Shown: piece after piece, positions 1 to 5,826 of the stretch
Layout of the letters: every line of letters starts with the position of its first letter
Position numbering within the stretch: position 1 is the first letter of the stretch
Origin: Candidatus Woesearchaeota archaeon
GTDB taxonomy: Archaea; Nanobdellota; Nanobdellia; SCGC-AAA011-G17; VGLX01
Length of the DNA stretch: 6,707 nt
Direction: 5' to 3'
Assembly: GCA_016866645.1 (NCBI GenBank)
Contig: VGLX01000072.1
Location: forward strand, 1 to 6,707
Notes under the pieces: generated by a model
The model's database searches: none
What the model was told of the DNA's origin: nothing
What the model saw: only the letters and a program-made list of their open reading frames with translations
Translations under genes and position numbers: made by a program

Positions 1-2
1 AA

Positions 3-269
3 GCAAGGCAGAGGGTCCTGAACAACAAAGAGCGCCATAATGTCCTATCATTGCAGTACTATCACCAGCACAAAGACCGCCTCAACCAGAGAAGGAAAAA
101 GATAAAAGAATTAAGGAAAACATTCGCAGTTCAACAATCAGAAAACGATGCCTACAAGCCTTATAGCCCTAATCCTTTGAGCCAACCGGCAATCCCTTAC
201 TTCTCGAACTACTTTGTCAGTCAAACAGCGACAGGAAATAATAATGCGATAAAACCTATTTCGTTGTGA
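3..269 (+). CDS. C-terminal part of an unrecognised basic protein (5' end outside the window)
   Basis: The reading frame is open from the left edge to a TGA at 267-269, giving 88 visible residues. There is no convincing internal start (only a TTG at 51), so this is best read as the tail of a longer gene. The first half is strongly basic and probably helical (YYHQHKDRLNQRRKKIKE), a Tyr/Arg/Lys pattern often seen in nucleic-acid-binding proteins, including some phage-like and HNH-associated proteins. The second half is rich in Pro, Asn, Ser and Tyr and looks disordered. I do not recognise the family. The gene ends just before the TATA box of the next gene, so it belongs to a separate transcription unit. 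The coding assignment rests mainly on the open frame and the non-random composition. Confidence 0.5.
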   Translation, partial: ARQRVLNNKERHNVLSLQYYHQHKDRLNQRRKKIKELRKTFAVQQSENDAYKPYSPNPLSQPAIPYFSNYFVSQTATGNNNAIKPISL

Positions 270-277
270 TGCAAAGC

Positions 278-290
278 TTTTATAAATAAA
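278..290 (+). promoter_or_regulatory. Archaeal TATA box for the lipoprotein/alkD unit
   Basis: TTTTATAAATAAA is preceded by a purine-rich stretch (CAAAG at 272-276) that could serve as the TFB recognition element. The TATA centre lies about 26 bases before the ATG at 309. That places the expected transcription start at or within a base or two of the start codon, so the mRNA should be leaderless. No Shine-Dalgarno sequence is present before the ATG, which agrees with this. Confidence 0.7.
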
Positions 291-308
291 CTACAACTTA
301 AATAGGGT

Positions 309-1709
309 ATGGATAATAAAATACCGGTTTTTTTTATATTACTCTTACTAATTATAAGCGGTTGTTCTCAAAAAGCTTCTGAACAAGTTAAACAAGTCAC
401 AGAGAAGGACTGTGGCTCGGACTTAACTTGCTACGCTGAACAGGTCAGGGCTTGCTCTAATGCTAAGTGGTATAAAACCAGCGGTGCACAGCAGGCTGAG
501 ATGAAGGTTTTAGGCAAAGAAGAAGGAGTTTGTGTGACGCATTTCCAATCAGCTGATAAGGAGATGACCTGCAGGGTTCCATTGGAAAGCTTAAGCGCGG
601 TTACTGTGGAAAACTTGTTAGCTGGGCTTCCAGCGCAGCAGATATGCGAAGGCAGCTTCCTGGACGCGATAAGCCCTTCAGAGAAAGCGAACGCTCTTAA
701 TGATAAGATAACCCAGACTGGCCCTTTGACGTACTCTCAGGCAAGAGTTGACGCCCTTAACGAGTTTGACAGCTTTTTCATGCAGGAATTCCCTTACGAG
801 CAGCTGAAGAACGTTAACACTTACATCTCTTCAGACTTTTACAAGCTTATCAACAAAAGGATGGACGCCTTGTCAAAAGAGATCAAGTCTTACCAAGTCC
901 CTGAAGGGAAAATCAAGATATGGTACGTGTATAACATGGGGGTTATAGCCAAGACATCGAAAGTTACTGTAGGGTTTGACATTGCCGGGACTTACGTAGA
1001 CCCGTCTATGGCATCGCTTGTTAAAGACTTGGACATTCTTATACTCTCCCATCCTCATGCGGACCATTTCGATCCAGCTGTTGTGAAAGAAGCTTTGAAT
1101 AATGGTGTTAAAGTTGTCGTGCCTGAAGATAAAGTTAGGATGCAGATGATGAACGTAGGCGGCACGACTTATAAGAGCATATTCAAAGACGCTAACGGCA
1201 TCAGCATGAAAGAGGCTATAACCCAAGCGTATGGCTTAACTTCAGAGGGTATAATAACTGTAGAAGACAAGAAGACTATAGATATTAAAGGCGTAAAGAT
1301 AACTGGGTTCTCAGCAGTCCACGAGTACCCTAACCAGGAAAACCTACTTAAAGAAACACCTGTTATGTGGTTCTACGTAAATATTCCAGAAGCTAAGCTC
1401 CTGCACACTGGCGATGGTTACATCTCAGACCCGAAAGTTAGCTTTGCTGACAAGAACTTAGACCTGTTTTTAGTCCACTACGTAGATGACAGCATTATGG
1501 AATATTATTACAACTTGGCGCCTAACACCAAATACTTCATACCTTTGCACCTGCATGAGGTAGGTCACGGCAAGGCGATTTTTGATTTCGGGATCTTCAA
1601 GCAGGCTTTAGACCAGTATTCTGACAAAGGGAATCTCAAGCTTATGAAAAAAGGAGAGACAGCTGCGAAGTTCGTCCCCATGATATGGGGCGAGAGTATA
1701 GAACTGTGA
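309..1709 (+). CDS. Surface lipoprotein with metallo-beta-lactamase-fold hydrolase domain
   Basis: Residues 1-19 form a lipoprotein signal: a short N-terminus, a hydrophobic core (FFILLLLII) and a lipobox ISGC with Cys19 as the lipidation site, so the protein should be anchored outside the membrane. Residues 35-113 hold six cysteines (C35, C41, C49, C75, C88, C113); the rest of the mature protein has none, which suggests a disulfide-bonded module. A helical linker follows. From about residue 203 there is a metallo-beta-lactamase fold: HPHADH at 248-253 (two-metal motif), His338 in AVHE, Asp369 in HTGD and His414/His416 in PLHLHE. All expected metal-ligand motifs are present, so it is probably an active hydrolase. 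The domain resembles the broad UlaG-like group; the substrate cannot be inferred. The ATG fits a leaderless start under the TATA box at 278-290. The alkD-like gene begins 16 bases after the stop. Confidence 0.85.
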   Translation: MDNKIPVFFILLLLIISGCSQKASEQVKQVTEKDCGSDLTCYAEQVRACSNAKWYKTSGAQQAEMKVLGKEEGVCVTHFQSADKEMTCRVPLESLSAVTVENLLAGLPAQQICEGSFLDAISPSEKANALNDKITQTGPLTYSQARVDALNEFDSFFMQEFPYEQLKNVNTYISSDFYKLINKRMDALSKEIKSYQVPEGKIKIWYVYNMGVIAKTSKVTVGFDIAGTYVDPSMASLVKDLDILILSHPHADHFDPAVVKEALNNGVKVVVPEDKVRMQMMNVGGTTYKSIFKDANGISMKEAITQAYGLTSEGIITVEDKKTIDIKGVKITGFSAVHEYPNQENLLKETPVMWFYVNIPEAKLLHTGDGYISDPKVSFADKNLDLFLVHYVDDSIMEYYYNLAPNTKYFIPLHLHEVGHGKAIFDFGIFKQALDQYSDKGNLKLMKKGETAAKFVPMIWGESIEL

Positions 1710-1725
1710 AACAAGTTCTAAAACA

Positions 1726-2421
1726 ATGATAGACCGCCTGAAAAAAGACTTAGAGCGTCTCAGAGATGAGAAGAAAGCTGTTGACCTGGCAAGGTTCTTC
1801 AAGACAGGGAAAGGCGAATACGGGGAAGGAGACGTTTTCTTAGGAATCATCGTGCCTAAACAAAGGATAGTCGCCAAGAAGTATCAAAATATGAGTCTAA
1901 AAGAGACCGCTGAATTATTATCGAGTAAAGTACATGAGCACAGGTTAACTGCACTTTTTATACTGGTGCTCAAATATAAAAAATCAGATGTTCGTGGTAA
2001 AGAAGAGATAAAGGATGTTTACCTTAAGAACTTCAGGTATGTGAACAACTGGGACTTGGTAGACCTCTCGGCTCCGAGAATACTAGGCAGCTACCTGCTG
2101 GACAAGGACAGGTCATTGCTGTACAAGCTCGCAAAGTCCAGAAACATTTGGGAAAGAAGGATAGCAGTTTTGTCAACTTCTATGTTCATATACCATAACC
2201 AGTTTGAAGAAGCGCTTGAGATAAGTGAGATGCTGCTAGGTGACGAGCACGACCTCATCCACAAGGCCGTAGGCTGGATGCTCAGAGAGATAGGGAAAAG
2301 AGACATGAAAGCAGAAGAAAAATTCTTAGACAATCATTACAAGAAAATGCCGCGGACTATGCTAAGATACGCGATTGAAAAATTCCCAGAACCCAAGAGG
2401 AAACATTACCTCGCAAAATAA
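1726..2421 (+). CDS. alkD: AlkD-type DNA alkylation repair glycosylase (HEAT-like repeats)
   Basis: The protein belongs to the AlkD family of DNA glycosylases. These remove positively charged alkylated bases such as N3-methyladenine and N7-methylguanine from DNA without flipping the base. Its 231 residues match the usual family length, and it is mostly amphipathic helix pairs as expected for HEAT-like repeats. Family hallmarks are visible: NNWDLVD at 107-113, WERRIAVLS at 142-150, KAVGWMLREIGKR at 180-192 and MPRTMLRYAIEKFPE at 208-222. Trp109 and Asp113 correspond to the Trp/catalytic Asp pair of Bacillus cereus AlkD, and Trp184 to its second DNA-contacting Trp, so it is predicted active. 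It starts 16 bases after the lipoprotein gene with no TATA box or good Shine-Dalgarno site between, so co-transcription is likely although the two functions are not obviously related. It is a cytoplasmic protein. Confidence 0.9.
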   Translation: MIDRLKKDLERLRDEKKAVDLARFFKTGKGEYGEGDVFLGIIVPKQRIVAKKYQNMSLKETAELLSSKVHEHRLTALFILVLKYKKSDVRGKEEIKDVYLKNFRYVNNWDLVDLSAPRILGSYLLDKDRSLLYKLAKSRNIWERRIAVLSTSMFIYHNQFEEALEISEMLLGDEHDLIHKAVGWMLREIGKRDMKAEEKFLDNHYKKMPRTMLRYAIEKFPEPKRKHYLAK

Positions 2422-2428
2422 GATTAGA

Positions 2429-2440
2429 AAATTTTATTAG
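2429..2440 (+). promoter_or_regulatory. Probable weak TATA box for the C39-like gene
   Basis: AAATTTTATTAG is an imperfect archaeal TATA element preceded by purine-rich sequence (AGATTAGA). Its centre is about 29 bases before the ATG at 2464, the same geometry as the other promoters here, so a leaderless transcript is plausible. The match is weaker than at 278-290 or 4180-4188, and read-through from alkD is possible. Confidence 0.45.
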
Positions 2441-2463
2441 TTAATGTTCAGTGATTAATAACT

Positions 2464-2931
2464 ATGCTAAGAGTAAAGACTTTCCAGCAAACGCAGACTG
2501 GCTACTGCGGGCCAGCTTCATTGAAGATGGTACTGGCCTACTTCGGAGTCGAAAAGAGCGAGAAACAACTAGCCCGACTTACAAGATGCTCCAAGAAGTA
2601 CGGCTCAGAAGCGGAACACATACTCTCCGCGGTCAAGACCTTAGGCTTTAAAGGTTTAGTGAAAGACTTCTCAAGTTTTGATGATATCAGAAAATTTGTG
2701 ATTAATAAAAGAATCCCTGTGATAGTCGACTGGTTCTCCGTTGATGACGGCCATTACTCTGTCGTCGTAGGAATTGACAAGAAAAGCATACACTTTAACG
2801 ACCCTGAGAACGGGAAGCTTAGGGAGATGAGCCTTAAAAAGTTCAAGACTGTATGGTTTGACTTTCCGGAAGATTTCTTAAGGTCGAAGAAAGATTTGCG
2901 GATTAGAAGGATGCTTGTGATATATAAGTGA
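2464..2931 (+). CDS. Stand-alone C39-like cysteine peptidase domain protein
   Basis: This is a papain-fold domain of the peptidase C39/C39-like group. The catalytic set is in order: Gln9 (six residues before the nucleophile, oxyanion hole), Cys15 in the motif QTGYCGPASLKMVL, His97 in DGHYSVVVG and Asp113 in FNDPENG. At 155 residues it is essentially just this domain. It has no signal peptide, membrane segment or fused ABC transporter, unlike bacteriocin-exporter C39 peptidases, and no transporter gene is next to it. It may therefore act in the cytoplasm on an unknown protein or peptide, or work as an amide hydrolase. The catalytic residues look intact, so it is not an obvious pseudoenzyme. 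The ATG at 2464 starts immediately before the conserved domain, and no Shine-Dalgarno site is visible. It converges on truD with a gap of only seven bases. Confidence 0.85.
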   Translation: MLRVKTFQQTQTGYCGPASLKMVLAYFGVEKSEKQLARLTRCSKKYGSEAEHILSAVKTLGFKGLVKDFSSFDDIRKFVINKRIPVIVDWFSVDDGHYSVVVGIDKKSIHFNDPENGKLREMSLKKFKTVWFDFPEDFLRSKKDLRIRRMLVIYK

Positions 2932-2938
2932 ACTATTC

Positions 2939-4111
2939 TTACTGGTTGAAAATCCGTTTAGTTATCAATGTAGCATAGCTTCCTTTAGGCAGCGTGAACG
3001 ACAACGTGACTTTGAATTTGCTCTTGTTCCCTCTATCGTTAAGCTCATCTACGACGGGCTGTGTCATAGTGAAGTTTGAAGGCCTGACAAGCATTCTTCG
3101 CTCATGCGTCACAAAGAAGCTGCCTGTTTGTGCTTTGATGTCAAAATCTTTGAATCTTACTTCCTCAACTGATAACACTTCTGTCGTCACTTCAAGCTCG
3201 AATTTTGAAGGCTCCATGTTAGGGCTTATTGTTTTGAAACTTTCTGGAATGCTGCTCAGCTCTTCTTCAGTGATTGTTTTGTAGAACAACAATGCCCCTA
3301 GGCTGTAGCTTATAGGGTAGAGCTTACGCCTGTTAATCTTGGTCTTCAGGACTTTTTTTACGCACTCGTTCCACAAGTAGCTTTGGTAGGCAGAGATGTG
3401 CATCTCTCTGAGGCCGGGCATGATAGTCTTATACGCTTTGAGCCAGTCCTTGCTTTTCTCATACTCACTAGTAACCTGTTTGAGGTGAGGGTTTTTTAGA
3501 TTTAACTTAGAGAATTCCTTCCAGTTTTGTAATATGAGTTTTTTTTCTTGCTTCACCGCGCCGCTTTCAGACTTTGAGAATAAGGTCAGGTAAGATTTGA
3601 CCGCTTGCTCATAGTCTTTTCTTATTAGATGCTTGGCTATGAAATCCTTGTTTATCGCACTTCCGAATCTTTGGGAGTCGAAATAGTTTGGGACGCCTAC
3701 TTTATCTATAGTCTCTGCTTTCTGCATCATTCCAGGGATTTCTCCTTTCCTAATGTCTCTCACTGTTATCTCAAACTTATTGCCTTCTAAATCACCCAGT
3801 TTCAATTTGTCATCTACGTAGCCTACTAGTTTTATGCTGAAATTCTTCTCTTTATCTGTCTGGATACAATATTTTGAAGGCGTTGTTAAGTACTGCTTGG
3901 TCACTGCGTGCCTGTCTTTAAGCCCGGCTATCCCTAACTCTTTGATAGGAATATTGTTCTTTTTAGAAAGGTATCTTAGCAAAGAGAAAGTTTCTACGCT
4001 TCTTTTTTCTAGAACGTACAGCTTGTAAGGCTTCTCACTGCTTGAAGGATTTACGCTGTTTATTTCTTCTACCTTGAAGTCTTCCGGAAGCTGCCTGAGT
4101 TTCATGTTCAC
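2939..4111 (-). CDS. truD: tRNA pseudouridine(13) synthase TruD
   Basis: TruD/Pus7 isomerises uridine 13 of tRNAs to pseudouridine. The N-terminal RQLPEDFKVEE at 6-16 is the usual family opening. The catalytic loop GLKDRHAVTKQ at 63-73 contains the expected nucleophilic Asp66. The signature PNYFDSQRFG at 141-150 follows. AYQSYLWNE at 241-249 is also typical, as is the closing LPKGSYATLITKR at 374-386. Length (390 residues) fits archaeal TruD, which carries an inserted TRUD domain in the middle. In the NYFG-QRFG signature the usual Gly is Asp145 here, but the rest is intact. The frame opens with GTG at 4111; an in-frame ATG two codons later (4105) is an equally plausible start. The TATA-like element at 4132-4142 predicts transcription beginning near 4111, so either start would be leaderless or nearly so. 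It is transcribed divergently from the QueC-like operon. Confidence 0.95.
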   Translation of the reverse strand: MNMKLRQLPEDFKVEEINSVNPSSSEKPYKLYVLEKRSVETFSLLRYLSKKNNIPIKELGIAGLKDRHAVTKQYLTTPSKYCIQTDKEKNFSIKLVGYVDDKLKLGDLEGNKFEITVRDIRKGEIPGMMQKAETIDKVGVPNYFDSQRFGSAINKDFIAKHLIRKDYEQAVKSYLTLFSKSESGAVKQEKKLILQNWKEFSKLNLKNPHLKQVTSEYEKSKDWLKAYKTIMPGLREMHISAYQSYLWNECVKKVLKTKINRRKLYPISYSLGALLFYKTITEEELSSIPESFKTISPNMEPSKFELEVTTEVLSVEEVRFKDFDIKAQTGSFFVTHERRMLVRPSNFTMTQPVVDELNDRGNKSKFKVTLSFTLPKGSYATLITKRIFNQ

Positions 4112-4131
4112 TTCTGAACCAGTGCGTTAAA

Positions 4132-4142
4132 GGTTTTAAACT
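4132..4142 (-). promoter_or_regulatory. TATA-like element for truD
   Basis: On the minus strand this reads AGTTTAAAACC, preceded by the A-rich AACAAA. It is centred about 26 bases from the GTG at 4111 and 32 bases from the ATG at 4105. This matches the TATA-to-start spacing elsewhere in the window and implies a leaderless or six-base-leader mRNA. Confidence 0.5.
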
Positions 4143-4179
4143 TTTGTTTTTTCTAAAAGAAACGGCTTTTCCAAAAAGG

Positions 4180-4188
4180 TTATAAATA
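4180..4188 (+). promoter_or_regulatory. TATA box for the QueC-like/phosphatase operon
   Basis: TTATAAATA is preceded by a purine-rich CCAAAAAGG (4171-4179), a good TFB recognition element. Its centre is about 28 bases upstream of the ATG at 4212, so the transcript should be leaderless or have a leader of only a few bases. It shares the 100-bp divergent intergenic region (4112-4211) with the truD promoter. The two TATA elements are about 45 bases apart, so the promoters could be co-regulated or compete. Confidence 0.7.
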
Positions 4189-4211
4189 AAACGCTTCTTA
4201 CAAAACTAATC

Positions 4212-4772
4212 ATGTACGGCCGAAAAAGCAAAGTAGCAGTCTTATGGAGCGGAGGATTCGACAGCACTGTAATGGTTTACTTATTGGCATCTAAAGGTTA
4301 CACTGTCAAGCCTTACCATATCTTCATAAGGGGTGGAGGCGGCAAGGATTTCAGGGAGAAGCAGGCTATCGATGAGATATGGGCTAATCTCGAAGGACTC
4401 TACACCAAAGTTGAAGAACCAACGCACATTAGAAAGGTTATAAAGAAATGCGATGACCGTAACCAGAAGATGATCCAGATAGTCCGTGACGAGTTTAAAG
4501 AGGAGGTTATCGCTTTAGGCTCTTACAAAGAAGGCTCAAGATTCGTAAAAGACAATGATAAGACATACTTATCTTACGTTACAGGCTGCAAAATACTAAC
4601 TTTTGACAGTTTCGGTGTGAAAAACAAGCAAGAAATAGCCTCTTTAGTTAAAGGTTTAAAACTGGAAGAGTCTATAAAGAAGGCTTGGTCTTGCCAGTTA
4701 TGGTTCAAAACGCCTTGCGGTAAATGCTTCAGCTGCAAGCAAAGGGCACAAGCAGACGGGATAATAGAATGA
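4212..4772 (+). CDS. Short, divergent QueC-like PP-loop protein
   Basis: The N-terminus has the ATP-pyrophosphatase P-loop SGGFDST at 13-19. The C-terminus has the QueC-type zinc-binding pattern AWSCQLWFKTPCGKCFSCKQRA, with Cys161, Cys169, Cys172 and Cys175. QueC uses ATP to convert carboxy-deazaguanine to preQ0, the precursor of archaeosine in archaeal tRNA. This protein is shorter (186 residues against roughly 220-230). It lacks the recognisable FVPGRN and GYPDCR-type substrate-site motifs of canonical QueC; in the middle it has ALGSYKEGSRF and a Gly-rich loop IRGGGGKDF at 39-47. It is therefore a QueC-family member, but canonical preQ0 synthesis is uncertain and another adenylation/amidation substrate is possible. 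It is the first gene of a tight operon: the phosphatase begins 10 bases after the stop. The start follows a TATA box at leaderless spacing. Confidence 0.8.
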   Translation: MYGRKSKVAVLWSGGFDSTVMVYLLASKGYTVKPYHIFIRGGGGKDFREKQAIDEIWANLEGLYTKVEEPTHIRKVIKKCDDRNQKMIQIVRDEFKEEVIALGSYKEGSRFVKDNDKTYLSYVTGCKILTFDSFGVKNKQEIASLVKGLKLEESIKKAWSCQLWFKTPCGKCFSCKQRAQADGIIE

Positions 4773-4775
4773 GGG
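4771..4775 (+). promoter_or_regulatory. Shine-Dalgarno site for the LMW-PTP-like gene
   Basis: GAGGG overlaps the stop codon of the QueC-like gene and lies seven bases before the ATG at 4783. It matches the core of the archaeal anti-Shine-Dalgarno sequence. It supports this start and fits an internal operon gene, in contrast to the leaderless first genes of this window. Confidence 0.6.
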
Positions 4776-4782
4776 TAATAAG

Positions 4783-5295
4783 ATGACAAAAAAGCTTAAG
4801 GTGGTCTTTGTATGTACGGGCAACATTTTCAGAAGCGTAGCTGCTGAGTACTGCTTGAAAGATTATTTGAAAAACAAAGGTATAAATAATATAATCGCTA
4901 AATCTGCAGGAATTTCGGCTACCCCTCAACAGATGCACCCTACAATACCTAAAGCGCTGTCCAATTACGGCATCGACATAACTAAGCATAAGCAATCTAA
5001 GCTGACAAGGGAGATTGTTGACATATCGGACGTGGTCATAGCTATGTCTAAGTCGCATCAGGATTTCATAAAAGAAGAGTTTGAGATATACGCTCCGCTG
5101 TTTAACGAGTTGGCCTTACAGAAGAATGAGTCCATACTTGATGTAAACGAAGCCATACCTGACTATCATGTTAATCCTAAAGCAGTAAATGAGTATATCA
5201 AAAAAACCGTAGCTTACATACACGAGATGACCCCTAAGGTCAGTGAAGCTTTGCAAACGGTTCTCGCAGACAAATCTAAAGGTAAAAATTTATGA
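4783..5295 (+). CDS. Low-molecular-weight protein-tyrosine-phosphatase-fold protein
   Basis: This family hydrolyses phosphotyrosine or related phosphomonoesters through a Cys-phosphate intermediate; relatives include arsenate reductases. The phosphate-binding loop CTGNIFRS is at 11-18, directly after the first beta strand (KVVFVC), with nucleophile Cys11, Arg17 and Ser18. AKSAGISATPQQMHP at 39-53 and NYGIDITKHKQSKLT at 61-75 are typical downstream family motifs. The general-acid Asp is probably Asp127 in AIPDYHVNP; the usual Asp-Pro is Asp-Tyr here, so the acid loop is somewhat unusual. Length (170 residues) is slightly longer than the common 140-160, with a Lys-rich tail. It sits in the middle of the operon, with a Shine-Dalgarno site before it and a four-base ATGA overlap with the next gene, indicating translational coupling. 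The substrate is not determined; arsenate reduction has no support from context. Confidence 0.85.
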   Translation: MTKKLKVVFVCTGNIFRSVAAEYCLKDYLKNKGINNIIAKSAGISATPQQMHPTIPKALSNYGIDITKHKQSKLTREIVDISDVVIAMSKSHQDFIKEEFEIYAPLFNELALQKNESILDVNEAIPDYHVNPKAVNEYIKKTVAYIHEMTPKVSEALQTVLADKSKGKNL

Positions 5296-5822
5296 AAATC
5301 CCGAATATTTTCTTACAGAAGCAGAATGTTGAGGAAAAGATAGAACGATTCTTATCTATGCCTCCTCTGGACGAAAAAACTGTCCAGTCTGTTTTGAAAA
5401 AACTTCACACATATCATGCTTATCCCCGCTTAGAAATAGGCGGTGAGGGAAAGATAACAGTGTGTACTAGGTCTTATAAGCAGATGCGAGAAGACTTAAA
5501 GGAAGATGTTGCCGTGTATTTGATTAGTAGATACTCTGAGATTTCTAGAACCTTGAAGGAGTTTAGCGAAGAGTATGTTTATTTTCTAAAATCTGACCTT
5601 GAAGACTTAATCGCAAAAACTATAATGAACAATGGCAGAGAAACGCGCATAAGCACCATCGGGAGATATATGAACTATCACAAAATGGATGATGACCGTT
5701 ATAGGATAAATGGCCAGAGCCCAAGGCAGGCTGGAGTTCTTTTCACGACTAACATAAGCCTTGTGTTAAAAGTTGAAGAGGATGAGCACTTGTTCTCGCT
5801 CATTTTGCAGAATAAAGGCTAG
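5292..5822 (+). CDS. Unrecognised 176-residue protein, third gene of the QueC-like/phosphatase operon
   Basis: I do not recognise a family. The protein appears soluble: no signal peptide or membrane segment. The first third is helical and charged (NVEEKIERFLSM at 12-23, then EKTVQSVLKKLHTYHAYPRLEI at 28-49). A short strand-like stretch (KITVCTR) follows, then a long helical region at about 65-113 (EDVAVYLISRYSEISRTLKEFSEEYVYFLKSDLEDLIAKTI). The C-terminal third is probably beta-rich, with INGQSPRQAGVLFTTNISLVLKV at 139-161. A conserved-looking polar cluster RETRISTIGRYMNYHKMDDD spans 116-135. Only one Cys (58) is present, so there is no zinc site. Its ATG overlaps the phosphatase stop (ATGA), with a partial Shine-Dalgarno AGGT at 5280-5283, so it is almost certainly co-translated with the phosphatase and may be its partner or substrate. 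It converges on thiI with a four-base gap. Confidence 0.8.
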   Translation: MKIPNIFLQKQNVEEKIERFLSMPPLDEKTVQSVLKKLHTYHAYPRLEIGGEGKITVCTRSYKQMREDLKEDVAVYLISRYSEISRTLKEFSEEYVYFLKSDLEDLIAKTIMNNGRETRISTIGRYMNYHKMDDDRYRINGQSPRQAGVLFTTNISLVLKVEEDEHLFSLILQNKG

Positions 5823-5826
5823 TCTT

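Noticed and set aside
2..40. Alternative left-edge reading frame ending in TAA at 38-40
   Set aside because: Only 12 codons are visible, with no recognisable content, and they overlap the longer open frame ending at 269, which has a clearer protein-like composition.
328..335. Run of eight T just inside the lipoprotein gene, possibly a terminator for the left-edge gene
   Set aside because: It codes for the Phe-rich start of the signal-peptide core (VFFI), which explains the T run. It would also hinder the gene's own transcript.
873..1226. 117-codon minus-strand ORF inside the lipoprotein gene
   Set aside because: It lies antisense to a gene with complete metal-ligand motifs, has no promoter or ribosome site, and shows no recognisable motif.
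2451..2651. GTG-start frame overlapping the start of the C39-like gene
   Set aside because: The +1 frame from 2464 contains the conserved Cys, His and Asp motifs; this frame ends early with no recognisable content.
4729..5058. 109-codon minus-strand ORF across the QueC-like/phosphatase junction
   Set aside because: It is antisense to two genes with strong motifs and contains no recognisable motif; the opposite strand explains it.
4783..5295. Calling the phosphatase an arsenate reductase (ArsC)
   Set aside because: No arsenic resistance genes lie nearby. The C-terminal redox cysteines expected of thioredoxin-linked ArsC are absent; the only cysteines are Cys11 and Cys24.
4212..5822. Reading the operon as a Qat defence system
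   Set aside because: Only a QueC-like protein is shared. The ATPase and TatD-like components of Qat are absent, and no other defence genes are in view.
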